Part shown: positions 54,733-64,000 of the stretch, piece by piece
How positions within the stretch are numbered: the first letter of the stretch is position 1
Layout of the letters: each line of letters begins with the position of its first letter
Source of the DNA: Chryseobacterium fluminis
GTDB lineage: Bacteria; Bacteroidota; Bacteroidia; Flavobacteriales; Weeksellaceae
Length of the DNA stretch: 64,000 nucleotides
Direction: 5' to 3'
Assembly (NCBI RefSeq): GCF_026314945.1
Contig: NZ_CP111121.1
Location: 4,712,001 to 4,776,000 of the forward strand
The notes under the pieces: generated by a model
Seen by the model: the letters and a program-made list of their open reading frames with translations, nothing else
Databases searched by the model: none
Told to the model about the DNA's origin: nothing
Program-made: the position numbers and the translations under genes

Positions 54733-55692
54733 ATGAAAGTTTTAGCAAACGACGGTCTGGATCAGTCTGGAATTGATGCACTGACAGAAAAAGGATTTGA
54801 GGTGATTACTACAAAAGTTCCCCAGGAACTTCTGGTAGATTATATTAATGAGCACAAAATCCGTACTATTTTAGTACGAAGTGCTACCCAGGTGAGAAAA
54901 GATATTATAGATCATTGTCCGTCGATAGAAATCATCGGAAGAGGCGGAGTCGGAATGGATAATATTGATGTAGCGTACGCAAGGGAAAAAGGAATTCACG
55001 TGATCAATACCCCTTCTGCCTCTTCAGAATCGGTTGCTGAGCTTGTTTTTGCCCACCTGTTTTCAGGAGCAAGATTTTTACAGGACTCTAACAGAAAAAT
55101 GCCTTTGGTAGGAGATACGGAATTTGCCGATCTTAAAAAGGCATACGCAAAAGGTATAGAGCTGAAAGGTAAAACCATCGGTATCGTAGGAATGGGCAGA
55201 ATAGGGCAGGAAGTGGCAAAAATTGCTCTCGGACTTGGAATGAGAGTCATTGCTGCAGATAATAATGTAGGAAAAGCAAGTATAAAAGTGACTTTTTACA
55301 ATCATCAGTTCATCAATGTGGAAATCGAAACAGAACCGCTTCAGGAAGTGCTGAAACATTCGGATTTTATTACCCTCCACGTACCGGCTCAGAAAGATGG
55401 ATATATGATCGGCAAAGATGAGTTTGCCATCATGAAAGACGGAGTAGCAATTGTAAACTGCTCAAGAGGCGGAGTAATCGATGAAGCTGCTCTGATTGAA
55501 GCTTTAGATTCAGGAAAAGTGAAGTTCGCCGGCCTTGATGTTTTCATTAATGAGCCTACTCCTTCAAAAGAAATTCTGAATCATTCTAAAATATCTTTAA
55601 CTCCTCACACCGGGGCTTCTACCCTGGAAGCTCAGGACAGAATCGGATTATCTCTGGCAGAGCAGATTTCAAGCATCTTACAGATTCAGTAG
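54733..55692 (+). CDS. serA: D-3-phosphoglycerate dehydrogenase-type D-2-hydroxyacid dehydrogenase
   Basis: A 319-residue NAD-dependent dehydrogenase with the short SerA architecture (no ACT domain). Catalytic residues: Arg in VNCSRGGVIDE, Glu in DVFINEPTPS, His in LTPHTGAST. The NAD loop is GIVGMGRIGQEVAK. The N-terminus MKVLANDGLDQSGIDAL and IIGRGGVGMDNID are typical of phosphoglycerate dehydrogenases, the first step of serine synthesis. Without the usual serC neighbour another hydroxyacid substrate is possible. Confidence 0.85.
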   Translation: MKVLANDGLDQSGIDALTEKGFEVITTKVPQELLVDYINEHKIRTILVRSATQVRKDIIDHCPSIEIIGRGGVGMDNIDVAYAREKGIHVINTPSASSESVAELVFAHLFSGARFLQDSNRKMPLVGDTEFADLKKAYAKGIELKGKTIGIVGMGRIGQEVAKIALGLGMRVIAADNNVGKASIKVTFYNHQFINVEIETEPLQEVLKHSDFITLHVPAQKDGYMIGKDEFAIMKDGVAIVNCSRGGVIDEAALIEALDSGKVKFAGLDVFINEPTPSKEILNHSKISLTPHTGASTLEAQDRIGLSLAEQISSILQIQ

Positions 55693-55719
55693 TCAATACT
55701 AAATAAAAGGATAAAAATA

Positions 55720-55750
55720 AAACAGCACCTCATTAAGGTGCTGTTTATCT
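55720..55750. terminator. Shared terminator between serA and mscL
   Basis: AAACAGCACCT (55720-55730) and AGGTGCTGTTT (55736-55746), 11-bp perfect stem with a 5-nt loop, between two convergent genes. Confidence 0.85.
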
Positions 55751-56130
55751 TATATATTGTTTTTGCTTCTGAGTAAATCTCTGATTTCCATTAATAATTT
55801 CTGGTCCTCCGTAATGACAGGTGCAGCTTCTTCCTTAGGCTTGGATACCCTGTTGATGGCTTTGATCATCAGGAAGAGCACAAATGCGATGCACAGGAAG
55901 TTTATCACTGCTGATAGAAAGTTTCCGTAGGTAACTCCGTTCCAGGACAGTTCTTTAATGTTTTCAACATGTGCAGCTTTCATGGCCGGATTCAGCAGAA
56001 GTGGCGTGACAACATCGTCTACCAATGAGGAAACAATTTTTCCGAATGCCCCGCCAATGATGACACCGACAGCAAGATCGATCACATTGCCTTTAACGGC
56101 AAACTCTTTGAATTCTTTTAAAAATCCCAT
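55750..56130 (-). CDS. mscL: Large-conductance mechanosensitive channel MscL
   Basis: A pressure valve that opens on hypo-osmotic shock. 126 residues with two membrane helices: TM1 in GNVIDLAVGVIIGGAFGKIVSSLV and TM2 in FLSAVINFLCIAFVLFLMIKAIN. The N-terminal MGFLKEFKEFAVKGN and the cytoplasmic C-terminal helix are typical. TATTTTTG on the minus strand (56160-56167) is a good -7 element. Confidence 0.95.
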   Translation of the reverse strand: MGFLKEFKEFAVKGNVIDLAVGVIIGGAFGKIVSSLVDDVVTPLLLNPAMKAAHVENIKELSWNGVTYGNFLSAVINFLCIAFVLFLMIKAINRVSKPKEEAAPVITEDQKLLMEIRDLLRSKNNI

Positions 56131-56272
56131 AATTTATATTTTTTTAATAAATGTTTTTTCAAAAATAAAAGTATGAAAACTTTTAGTATTTTTAACGCTT
56201 TGGTACAAAAAAAATAGGAATAGTTTCGTAAATTGATGTACACACAATGTATAAAACGATAGATTGACAGGT

Positions 56273-57787
56273 ATGAAAATTTTTACAGCAGAACAAATCA
56301 GACAGGGAGACCGGTATACTATTGAGAACGAACCTGTTTCTTCAATCCACCTGATGGAAAGGGCAGCCCATTCATGTGTGAAATGGATAACAGATAATTG
56401 TAAGAATCACAGGAATTTTGCCATATTCTGTGGCAACGGAAATAATGGCGGCGATGGTCTGGCCATTGCCAGAATGCTTTACCTCAAGGGTTTTGATATC
56501 GATGTATTTGTTAACCCCAAACTAAAGTTTTCGAAAGATGCCGCCGAAAATTTCAGAGAACTTAAAGAACTTTCAGGGATCATGATCAGAAATCTGAGCG
56601 AAGCGGAAAATTACCGTTTTGATAAAAGGACTATCATTATCGATGCGCTGTTCGGAACAGGTTTATCCGGAGAGGTAGAAGGTGATTTTAAAGATCTTAT
56701 AGAGATTCTGAATAGAAAGCCTAATGTGAAAATATCCATCGATATGCCTTCGGGGCTTTTTCCGGATATCATTTCTACGGAAGCCTCTTCCGTACTCAAA
56801 TCAGACTATACGCTTAGCTTTCAATTCTGGAAAAAGAGTTTTCTCCATCCTGAAACGGGAAAATATACAGGTAAGGTAAAGATTCTGAATATCGATTTAA
56901 GTGAAGAATACATTGCTCAAACCGATACAAAAAACTTTGTCACCGATGAGGAAATGATTAAAACCATCTTTAAACCGAGAGAGGATTTTTCACATAAAGG
57001 GACATATGGTAAAGCCTGTATTATAGGAGGAAGCTATGGGAAAATGGGCGCTGCTGTCCTATCTACACTGGCAGCACTGAAAACCGGATCCGGTTTAACG
57101 TTTACCGTAGCACCGAAATGCGGGTATGAAATTATTCAGACTTCTTGTCCTGAGGCGATGTTCATAGAAAGTGGTACAGAGCATGTACATCAGTTTGAAT
57201 CTGATGATCAGTCAGTATATGGAATCGGTCCGGGCTTGGGAACACATGCTGAAACAGAGAAAAATGTACTTCAGTTTTTAAAAGATTACACCAGACCGCT
57301 GGTTCTGGATGCAGATGCGTTGAATATTATTTCGAATGATAAAAAGAACTTAAAAACAATACCGAAAAAATCAATCATTACTCCACATCCGAAAGAATTC
57401 GAGCGGTTATTCGGGCCTTCGGAAAACTCTTTTGAGAGAGTGGAACTTGCAAGAAGAAAAGCTGAAGAGCTCGATATTCATATTGTTTTAAAAGACCATC
57501 ACACCCAGGTGGTTACTCCGGAGGGAAATGTCTTTTACAATATCACCGGAAACTCGGGGCTTGCGAAAGGAGGAAGCGGGGATATTCTTACCGGAATTCT
57601 TACCTCACTGCTGGCGCAGGGATATTCGGAAGAACAGGCTGCTGTTTTTGGAGTATGGCTACATGGGACCGCCGCTGAACGGGCAGCAGAAAAATATTCA
57701 AAAGAATCTATGCTTCCGACGGATGTTATTAATGAAATCGGGAATGTATTTAAAGCTTTAAATGATAAAGTTGAAATCGATTTGTAA
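56273..57787 (+). CDS. nnr: Bifunctional NAD(P)H-hydrate epimerase / ADP-dependent dehydratase
   Basis: Repairs hydrated NAD(P)H. From the ATG at 56273 (MKIFTAEQIRQGD) it has 504 residues: an N-terminal epimerase domain (YjeF_N; FCGNGNNGGDGLAIARML, IIDALFGTGLSGEVEGDF) and a C-terminal ribokinase-like dehydratase (GGSYGKMGAAVLS, GIGPGLGTHAET, LDADALNIIS, GNSGLAKGGSGDILTGIL). A TTG three codons upstream is also in frame. A strong hairpin follows. Confidence 0.95.
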   Translation: MKIFTAEQIRQGDRYTIENEPVSSIHLMERAAHSCVKWITDNCKNHRNFAIFCGNGNNGGDGLAIARMLYLKGFDIDVFVNPKLKFSKDAAENFRELKELSGIMIRNLSEAENYRFDKRTIIIDALFGTGLSGEVEGDFKDLIEILNRKPNVKISIDMPSGLFPDIISTEASSVLKSDYTLSFQFWKKSFLHPETGKYTGKVKILNIDLSEEYIAQTDTKNFVTDEEMIKTIFKPREDFSHKGTYGKACIIGGSYGKMGAAVLSTLAALKTGSGLTFTVAPKCGYEIIQTSCPEAMFIESGTEHVHQFESDDQSVYGIGPGLGTHAETEKNVLQFLKDYTRPLVLDADALNIISNDKKNLKTIPKKSIITPHPKEFERLFGPSENSFERVELARRKAEELDIHIVLKDHHTQVVTPEGNVFYNITGNSGLAKGGSGDILTGILTSLLAQGYSEEQAAVFGVWLHGTAAERAAEKYSKESMLPTDVINEIGNVFKALNDKVEIDL

Positions 57788-57817
57788 ATGACAACATGAA
57801 ATCATCATTTCGCTGAA

Positions 57818-57858
57818 ATAAAAAGCCGGACCTGTCGATCGACAGGCCCGGCTTTTTA
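57818..57858. terminator. Shared terminator between nnr and lgt
   Basis: AAAAAGCCGG and CCGGCTTTTT plus inner CCTGTCG/CGACAGG arms form a stem of about 18 bp with one mismatch, between convergent genes. Confidence 0.85.
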
Positions 57859-57872
57859 TTGTTGGCTTTAAA

Positions 57873-59141
57873 TTATTCCGGCTTTCCGTTTTCAGCCTCC
57901 GTAATTTTAAATTTTTTAGAGTAAATCATAATCACCGCTCCGGCAATCATAAATGGAATAGAAAGAACCTGTCCGGTATTCAGTCCGGCAAATTCGATAA
58001 ATTCTTCTCCCTGAGGCATTTTTAAAAATTCCACAAAGAATCTGATGGCCCAGAGAATGATGAAAAATAATCCAAACAGCCATCCCTGCTGATATTTCTT
58101 ATTGGTTTTCCGGTATAAAATCCATAGCAGGACAAATAAACAAATGTATCCGAAAGCCTCAAACAGCTGGGTAGGATAACGTGGTACCGTTACTCCGTAT
58201 TCGCTGCTCTGTTGTGGAAAAAGCAATGCAAACGGGGAATTGGGATCTACCGGCTTTCCAACGATCTCAGAGTTAAAAAAGTTACCCATTCTTACAAATG
58301 CGCCGCCGAGAGAAACTACGATACCAAGTCTGTCATACACCCAGAAAGGATTTTTTCTGATGATTTTGAATGAATAGTAAAGGGTCGTGAAAATTAAAGC
58401 AATGGTGGCTCCATGACTTGCCAATCCGGAAAAGCCTGTGAATTTTAAACCGTTCTTAGTACTGATCGGTAAAAAAACACTCCAGAAATCTTCCCTGAAC
58501 AGTTCCGGCTGATAGAAGATTACATGTCCCATTCTTGCTCCGAGAATAGTACCTATCAGGGTCCAGGTGAAAAGAGGCTCTAAATATTTTTGATTAACAT
58601 TATCAATTTTAAAAATTTTAGTCATTAAAATATACCCGAATCCAAAAGCAAAAATAAACATCAGGCTATAAAAATGAAGTGTTACAGGCCCTAAGTGAAT
58701 ACCTGTAGAAGGATCCCAGATTTTAAAAGGCGTTTCCAGCGCTACATTTTCAGCACCGCTGATCGGCTTATCCGATTTTACTGCATATTTAAAAGCCTGA
58801 ATATTGTCCTGGGTAACCGGATTCTCGATCAGCTTAAAGTCTTTATCAAAGAACTGATAATTTTCTGCTTTAAATTTGTTTAAAATCATTGAGCTGCTAC
58901 CATAAGTATCCTGTTCAAGATTTGATGCATTCAGAATAACAAGCGTATTCCCTCCTGTCTTTTTCTCCGAGAATTCATTCAGATCACCGAGATCTGTGGT
59001 AGAATAGATCTTTACAGGTACTGCTGTGGTTCCGATTTTTAAAGTTCCGTCCGACAGACCTTCCGGATATTCCTGCGCAAAAAAGCATTGGGAAAGAAAT
59101 GCAAATACGACAAGGTAGATTCTGAAAAAAATATTATTCAT
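57873..59141 (-). CDS. lgt: Prolipoprotein diacylglyceryl transferase with N-terminal extension
   Basis: Adds diacylglycerol to the lipobox cysteine of prelipoproteins, the first step for the many lipoproteins in this window. 422 residues against about 260-300 usual. The Lgt domain occupies about 145-410, with GARMGHVIFYQPEL, the signature GGAFVRMGNFFNSEIVG and RYPTQLFEAFGYI. The first ~140 residues hold a signal peptide (ending CFFAQ) and a periplasmic domain (TLKIGTTAVPVKIY, NTLVILNASNLEQDT) that I cannot assign. This extension may be typical of relatives. Confidence 0.9.
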   Translation of the reverse strand: MNNIFFRIYLVVFAFLSQCFFAQEYPEGLSDGTLKIGTTAVPVKIYSTTDLGDLNEFSEKKTGGNTLVILNASNLEQDTYGSSSMILNKFKAENYQFFDKDFKLIENPVTQDNIQAFKYAVKSDKPISGAENVALETPFKIWDPSTGIHLGPVTLHFYSLMFIFAFGFGYILMTKIFKIDNVNQKYLEPLFTWTLIGTILGARMGHVIFYQPELFREDFWSVFLPISTKNGLKFTGFSGLASHGATIALIFTTLYYSFKIIRKNPFWVYDRLGIVVSLGGAFVRMGNFFNSEIVGKPVDPNSPFALLFPQQSSEYGVTVPRYPTQLFEAFGYICLFVLLWILYRKTNKKYQQGWLFGLFFIILWAIRFFVEFLKMPQGEEFIEFAGLNTGQVLSIPFMIAGAVIMIYSKKFKITEAENGKPE

Positions 59142-59154
59142 TGCTATTTTTTAA

Positions 59155-59409
59155 TTAGTTATTTAATTTGTTCTTGGGAGGCACAGGGTCATATCCGCTT
59201 CCTCCCCATGGATGACATCTTGAAATTCTTTTCACTCCAAGCCAGAACCCCTTAAAAATTCCATGAACCTGCAGTGCTTTTATCATATAGTGTGAACAGG
59301 TAGGCTCATAACGGCAGTTTTTGGGAAGTAGGGGCGAGATAAACCATTGGTAAAATCTGATTAAAATTACCAAAGGAAAAGTGATGATTTTGTTGAATGT
59401 TAATTTCAA
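59155..59409 (-). CDS. yidD: Membrane protein insertion efficiency factor YidD
   Basis: A small membrane-associated protein that helps YidC insert proteins. The TTG at 59409 ([21 protein letters not shown]) gives 84 residues, the family size; the open frame continues 36 codons upstream without similarity. Conserved Cys/His motifs: [16 protein letters not shown] and [26 protein letters not shown] -7 element (59417-59424, minus strand) lies only 7 bp from the TTG, so the mRNA may be nearly leaderless. lgt follows after 13 bp. Confidence 0.92.
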   Translation of the reverse strand: MKLTFNKIITFPLVILIRFYQWFISPLLPKNCRYEPTCSHYMIKALQVHGIFKGFWLGVKRISRCHPWGGSGYDPVPPKNKLNN

Positions 59410-59532
59410 AACAGTGCAAAAATAGGGTAAAAAATTGAAAATTAGTTTAAATTTGTTAGAAGTTTCAGACTTGTTAAAGCTGTCACTGCAACCATTAATA
59501 ATACCAATTACTAGCAATCTAATTTAAAAATT

Positions 59533-60813
59533 TTGAGTGAAAATATTCCATTAGCTGAAAAACTGAGACCTAAAACCTTAGAAGATGTTCTGGGCCAGGA
59601 GCATCTTACCGGGGAAAAGGGGACCATACGGAAAATGATTGAAAACAACACCCTGAATTCTCTTATTTTGTGGGGACCTCCGGGAACCGGTAAAACAACG
59701 CTGGCCGAGATTATATCTGAAAAATCGGGACGGAAATTTTATAAACTTTCTGCTGTATCTTCCGGAGTGAAAGATGTGCGTGATGTTATTGAAGATGCCA
59801 AAAAACAAAATCTTTTTTCAGGAAAATCACCGATTTTATTTATTGATGAGATCCACCGTTTTAATAAATCCCAGCAGGACTCTCTGCTGCATGCCGTCGA
59901 AAAAGGGTATATTGTTTTAATCGGAGCGACTACAGAAAATCCAAGTTTTGAGGTCGTTTCCGCGCTGCTTTCCCGTAGCCAGGTCTATATTCTGAAAGCA
60001 TTAAGCTACGAAAAATTAGAAGAACTGATCGATATTGCCTCTGCGAGATATAATAAAGATGAAAAAACGGATTTCTCGATTCTTGAAAAAGAAGCTTTTA
60101 TTCAATATTCAGGAGGAGATGGACGGAAGCTTATTAATTCTGTGGAACTGGTGCTGAATCAGTATATCAATTCAGAAAAGAAAGAAATTACAAACGATGA
60201 CGTTCTTGAGGTTTTACAGGAAACCATGGCGCTGTACGATAAAAACGGAGAGCAGCATTACGATATCATCTCCGCATTTATCAAATCGATGAGAGGAAGT
60301 GATCCGAACGGCGCGGTGTACTGGCTGGCAAGAATGATCGCGGGAGGAGAAGATATCAAGTTTATAGCACGGAGAATGCTGATTCTGGCAGCAGAAGATA
60401 TCGGACTGGCCAATCCCAATGCGCTGGTCGTTGCCAATAATTGTTTTCAGGCAGTGAATGTCATCGGGAATCCTGAAGCAAGGATCATCCTGAGTGAAGC
60501 GGCGATCTATCTGGCCGTTTCTCCCAAAAGCAATTCTGCCTATATGGCAATAAACGAAGCACTGGCACTGGTTAAAAAGACAGGAAATCTCCCGGTACCG
60601 TTACATCTTAGAAATGCGCCCACTAAACTGATGAAAGATCTTGATTACGGGAAAGAGTATAAATATGCCCATTCTTATGAAGGAAGCTTTGTAAAACAGG
60701 ATTTTCTTCCCGGAGAAATTAAGGATCTCAAATTATATGAACCTGGAAATAACGCTACGGAAAAGAAAATATATGAGGAATTAAAGAAAAAATGGAATCA
60801 TAAATACGAATAA
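59533..60813 (+). CDS. rarA: Replication-associated recombination protein A (RarA/MgsA)
   Basis: A clamp-loader-like AAA+ ATPase acting at stalled replication forks. 426 residues, start TTG at 59533 ([19 protein letters not shown]). Walker A is [10 protein letters not shown] (48-56 region), Walker [15 protein letters not shown], sensor 1 [11 protein letters not shown], and the C-terminal tetramerisation part includes [19 protein letters not shown] and [16 protein letters not shown]. It is divergent from yidD. Confidence 0.95.
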   Translation: MSENIPLAEKLRPKTLEDVLGQEHLTGEKGTIRKMIENNTLNSLILWGPPGTGKTTLAEIISEKSGRKFYKLSAVSSGVKDVRDVIEDAKKQNLFSGKSPILFIDEIHRFNKSQQDSLLHAVEKGYIVLIGATTENPSFEVVSALLSRSQVYILKALSYEKLEELIDIASARYNKDEKTDFSILEKEAFIQYSGGDGRKLINSVELVLNQYINSEKKEITNDDVLEVLQETMALYDKNGEQHYDIISAFIKSMRGSDPNGAVYWLARMIAGGEDIKFIARRMLILAAEDIGLANPNALVVANNCFQAVNVIGNPEARIILSEAAIYLAVSPKSNSAYMAINEALALVKKTGNLPVPLHLRNAPTKLMKDLDYGKEYKYAHSYEGSFVKQDFLPGEIKDLKLYEPGNNATEKKIYEELKKKWNHKYE

Positions 60814-60839
60814 AGGATACTCGCAGAAGTATCCTTTAT
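60812..60839. terminator. Terminator between rarA and the next convergent gene
   Basis: AAAGGATACT (60812-60821) and AGTATCCTTT (60828-60837), 10-bp stem with a 6-nt loop, partly overlapping the rarA stop codon. Confidence 0.7.
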
Positions 60840-60858
60840 TGACAATATGTATTCAGAA

Positions 60859-61296
60859 TTATTTCAGTTTGGAAGTGGCAAATACTGATTTTTTACCATT
60901 GTTGTCTTTCACCTCCACATTATTTAAAATTTCGGCATAAATCATCGTATCCGGATTGGAAAACTCATATCCGTCAACGAATACCGGAGAATCTTTTGAT
61001 ACTCCATGCCCTTCATTGATCTGTGCCAGGGACAGTCTGTCCTGTCCTTCATATCCCTTTTTCAGCTTATATTCCACTAAACCGTTATCAGCAATATACC
61101 CGAATTTTTTCAGATTTTGCGGGAGGCTGGCGGCTGTTTTATATACCTGCTTGCTTTGTATGATATTCTCCTTACCGGTAAACAGGTCTACGGTTCCGAC
61201 AATGTCGTTAGCAACGGCAAATCTGGTTGCAGGATTCTTCTGGGCCAATAAACTTGCAGAAGAGAATATTAAAAAAGAGTAGAGTATTTTTTTCAT
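60859..61296 (-). CDS. Hypothetical exported protein
   Basis: A 145-residue protein with a signal peptide (about 1-18, ending ASLLAQ) and a small soluble domain (RFAVANDIVGTVDLF, YIADNGLVEYKLKKGYEGQDRL). No motif is recognised and there is no lipobox. It is flanked by convergent rarA and, on the same strand, a DUF2339 gene 118 bp upstream. Confidence 0.65.
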   Translation of the reverse strand: MKKILYSFLIFSSASLLAQKNPATRFAVANDIVGTVDLFTGKENIIQSKQVYKTAASLPQNLKKFGYIADNGLVEYKLKKGYEGQDRLSLAQINEGHGVSKDSPVFVDGYEFSNPDTMIYAEILNNVEVKDNNGKKSVFATSKLK

Positions 61297-61414
61297 AATT
61301 GATAGAATATATAACGATTAAAAACGCGATAAATATAGTTAAATTTTATAAAAAGTAAATGAATTTTTGAAAAAATTTGAATATTATCTATTAATAATGT
61401 CTTTTGTTAAGATA

Positions 61415-63637
61415 TTAACTCTTATTTCCACTGTTTTCCTTCTTTTTATCTACCATATTGATAATAATATTTTTCAGTCTCTGGAATGCAAAAGAGCTTA
61501 ACAACAGAATGATTCCTAAAATAATAAATGCGATGATTCTCGAAACATTGTCCATCTGCCAGACATCATACGCATAAAGTTTCAGGATCATGATCCCAAT
61601 GAGTGAAAAACCGGCTTTGCTAAGTTCGGGTCTGTTGTGTTTTAACCCCGAATAAATAAATATACTGGCCATAACAGCCCAGATAATTGGAAGATATAAT
61701 ATACGGAAATGCTTTTGGTACACATAAAAATTAGACATGCTTTCAGTACTTCCAAGAATATAAAGATGGTAAAGCTCATTGCTTACCACTATGGTAAGTA
61801 CGGCTGCGATTGCCCAGTACGAAATCCTGGTTCTGAAGAAGCCTGACGTTGTGAAGAACTTCCAGATCACAAAAGCAAAAGGAATCAGGTAAAGAAGATA
61901 AATAAAATAAAACGTAAGGTTTATATTTTGAAGAATAACATTTTCGGCAATTTCAGTTCCTGAAAATGCGACATGGTAAAAAATTAGAAGTAAAAACAGG
62001 TATACAATTCCCGATTCAAGACCAATATTGATATCCAGTTTTTTACGGAATATAATCAATGCCAGAATATAATACATGCTGAAAAGCAAGGCGTATGTGG
62101 TAATAAAAATAGATGATTCTTTAGAAATATGATAGATGATCTCGAGCAAAAATGAAATATAAATAACTCCGAAACATAATATTTTGAATATATTCTCATA
62201 AAAGTTGTTTTCCGGCTGGTTATTTTCCGGTATTTTTCTCAATAATATTAAGTTTGTAAATGTCGTTGCCACGGTGACCAGGCTCGTTAAGAAAACTGGA
62301 TTAAAAATGACAGATAAATTTTTAGCATCGAAATACTCTGCCCAGGTCATCATTTGTGCGATAATGACGAGCGGGAAAAGCAGATAAAAACAGATTCTGA
62401 AAATCTTAAGATCCGTTTTTTTCCAGATAAATAACAATAATGTGGCTTCCACCGCCCAAACGCTTGTGATCAGGTGGGTTTTGAACTGAAGTGCAATAGC
62501 GATCGTCACTAAACTGATGCTGATTGCCGTAAATACAGAATAGGAATTTCCGAAGTTTTTCTTTCGGTATTCTCTGTATAACAAATAGATATTGATACAG
62601 GCAAAAACCAATGGAAAACTCATGACAGGCTGGTAATTTTCCTGATTGAAAATATAAACGATGCCGATAACGCTTGAAAAATTGATTAGTACCAACATTA
62701 AAATGCTGGAAGAGGCCAGTATATTTTTCCTGATATACTCCTGTAATGCCAATACGTAGAAAATAATATACGTGGCTATATAAAAATAAACCGTCAGGAT
62801 TTCAGTTTTTTCAAGCGTCCAGGAGAACAGATAAGCTGTGGTAAAAATATAGCAGATCCAGCCTGCGCTTTTCCAGTTTTTAAGAAAAACAATGGCAAGC
62901 ATTCCGCTATTTAATATCGTTAAGTAAATAAACAGAAAAAGATAGTTACTTTGCCCGGTGCTGATCATCAGCGGGGCCAGAAAACCACCAGCTAAAGAAA
63001 AAATAATTAAAATTTCACTTTTATAAAAATACGATAAGGCAATGGAAGCCAGGGTAATGAGACATGTAATCCCGAACGCTGCATTCTGTGAAAAAAAATG
63101 ATATTCTCTGAAGGCTATAGTGACCGTAAAATAAAGGATACTGATCCCGCCGCCCATTATAATAGATGAAAATGTGCCGTAGCTTTTTCTTAAAAAATGG
63201 CCCGTTGCCATCAGTAAAGCACCTATGAAAAATCCTGTTGTCACTCTCGCCGATTCGCCGATCCAGTTTTTATCGACGGCATATTTTACGAAGTATCCTA
63301 TCCCCAGTACCAGGGTAAAGATCCCAATGATCGTTAATGCATTTTGTTTCAAAAAATCAAACACGGAAGCAAGCCAGTCTTTCTGTTCATCAGCATGGAG
63401 GTTTTCCTGGGTGTGGTTTACTTCATCGTTGCCTTTCATTTTTTCAGGAATATCAGTTATATTTCGGGTGGATGTTACCGGACTGTCCTGTATTTCTTGC
63501 AGAACCTGATTTTTCTGATCTATCTTTCGGCTTAGTTCTGAAATTTTATGTTCCAGACTCCTGATCTTATGATAAAGGCTGGTGTAGATGAAGATGATGA
63601 GAACAATTAAAACAAAAATAATAATTGAATAGGTCAT
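61415..63637 (-). CDS. DUF2339 multi-spanning membrane protein
   Basis: A 740-residue membrane protein. One N-terminal helix (about 3-19) is followed by a coiled coil (KIRSLEHKISELSRKIDQKN, then a further ten residues), a polar linker, and some 20 or more closely spaced hydrophobic helices to the end. The segment DWLASVFDFLKQNALTIIGI then GIGYFVKYAVDKNWIGESARV matches the start of the DUF2339 domain. The family's function is unknown. It is one of the longest and most hydrophobic genes in the window. Confidence 0.85.
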   Translation of the reverse strand: MTYSIIIFVLIVLIIFIYTSLYHKIRSLEHKISELSRKIDQKNQVLQEIQDSPVTSTRNITDIPEKMKGNDEVNHTQENLHADEQKDWLASVFDFLKQNALTIIGIFTLVLGIGYFVKYAVDKNWIGESARVTTGFFIGALLMATGHFLRKSYGTFSSIIMGGGISILYFTVTIAFREYHFFSQNAAFGITCLITLASIALSYFYKSEILIIFSLAGGFLAPLMISTGQSNYLFLFIYLTILNSGMLAIVFLKNWKSAGWICYIFTTAYLFSWTLEKTEILTVYFYIATYIIFYVLALQEYIRKNILASSSILMLVLINFSSVIGIVYIFNQENYQPVMSFPLVFACINIYLLYREYRKKNFGNSYSVFTAISISLVTIAIALQFKTHLITSVWAVEATLLLFIWKKTDLKIFRICFYLLFPLVIIAQMMTWAEYFDAKNLSVIFNPVFLTSLVTVATTFTNLILLRKIPENNQPENNFYENIFKILCFGVIYISFLLEIIYHISKESSIFITTYALLFSMYYILALIIFRKKLDINIGLESGIVYLFLLLIFYHVAFSGTEIAENVILQNINLTFYFIYLLYLIPFAFVIWKFFTTSGFFRTRISYWAIAAVLTIVVSNELYHLYILGSTESMSNFYVYQKHFRILYLPIIWAVMASIFIYSGLKHNRPELSKAGFSLIGIMILKLYAYDVWQMDNVSRIIAFIILGIILLLSSFAFQRLKNIIINMVDKKKENSGNKS

Positions 63638-63694
63638 TCGTGATTTTATTTACAGTCAAATATAATTGATTTGTCTGAAATAGCTGCCAAATAA

Positions 63695-63724
63695 AAATCC
63701 ACCTTATTTCTAAAGTGGATTATC
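63695..63724 (-). terminator. Candidate terminator of the edge gene
   Basis: AATCCACCTT and AAAGTGGATT pair with one bulged C around a short loop between the edge gene and the DUF2339 gene; the flanks are A/T-rich. Confidence 0.5.
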
Positions 63725-63742
63725 TATAGTCAGTTTAATGTA

Positions 63743-64000
63743 TTAATTTGATATTTTGTAAATGTAGAATGAAGCAACACTGGAACCCAGCAGTGCGGCA
63801 GAAAGTGCGTTTGATCCGGTGAGGCCGAAAGAAACTTTATCTCCCGCCTGAAAAGTATAAACTGAATTCAGACTTGTTTCTGAAATGGTCAAACTCAAAA
63901 GAACAAGATTGGCACCACTGAATGTCCGGCTGTCTATGAGGGTTCCGACTCCTGCTCTTGTTCTTACAATCCCGATTCCCGGAGAGTTGGATAAGATCTC
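63743..64000 (-). CDS. Unidentified protein, C-terminal 85 residues (cut by window edge)
   Basis: An open frame enters at the window edge and ends at TAA 63743-63745. It reads EILSNSPGIGIVRTRAGVGT, includes NSVYTFQAGDKVSFGLTGSN, and ends SFYIYKISN. The alternating small and aromatic residues suggest a beta-sandwich such as C1q/TNF-like or tail-fibre-type C-terminal domains in Bacteroidota surface proteins; that is only a resemblance. The start and the rest lie outside the window. Confidence 0.65.
   Translation of the reverse strand, partial: EILSNSPGIGIVRTRAGVGTLIDSRTFSGANLVLLSLTISETSLNSVYTFQAGDKVSFGLTGSNALSAALLGSSVASFYIYKISN

Overview
The window looks like a chromosomal segment of a Chryseobacterium-like member of the Flavobacteriia (Bacteroidota). 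The evidence is Bacteroidota-type promoters (TTG, 17-23 nt, TAnnTTTG), very weak Shine-Dalgarno use, frequent TTG starts, and marker genes such as porT beside ubiE/menG, GLPGLI and DUF3857 proteins and grasp-with-spasm peptide cassettes. Most of the window is ordinary core chromosome. No tRNA, rRNA, IS element or CRISPR array was seen.

Layout. 1-1620: nitroreductase-ohrR-ohr peroxide-response operon on the minus strand behind an OhrR-type operator. 1784-10105: tryptophan operon trpE-G-D-C-F-(unknown gene)-B-A with lipB downstream, preceded by a promoter, a leader peptide with three consecutive Trp codons and an attenuator hairpin. 10317-13628: two small lipoproteins (one a c-type cytochrome), rlmF and lysS. 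13842-16186: cytochrome bd oxidase cydAB. 16686-18619: gyrB, split by a 2-nt frameshift. 18762-25336: two DUF3857/transglutaminase-like proteins, two DUF3298 lipoproteins and a lipid kinase. 25518-38213: dctA, ggt, an SDR threonine dehydrogenase, a degenerate polysaccharide deacetylase, a start-less ORF, a metallophosphoesterase, a KAS III enzyme, ubiE/menG-porT, zapA, 6S RNA and rny.

38293-47660 is the accessory region: a divergent XRE regulator and two tandem grasp-with-spasm RiPP cassettes. Each cassette has a lipoprotein, an ATP-grasp maturase, a tiny ORF and a SPASM protein. They are followed by a GLPGLI gene broken by a stop codon, an MFS transporter and a six-cysteine double-glycine peptide with its own promoter. 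Cassette 1 has an obvious precursor next to it. Cassette 2 does not.

47708-64000 returns to core functions: a CLC-type fluoride exporter under a fluoride riboswitch, a sugar-isomerase-like protein, a thioesterase, an ArsC-like protein, gcvT, idi, a HAD phosphatase, a serA-like dehydrogenase, mscL, nnr, lgt with a long N-terminal extension, yidD, rarA, a DUF2339 membrane protein and the 3' end of an unidentified gene. Three diverged copies of an intergenic hairpin repeat are spread over the window.
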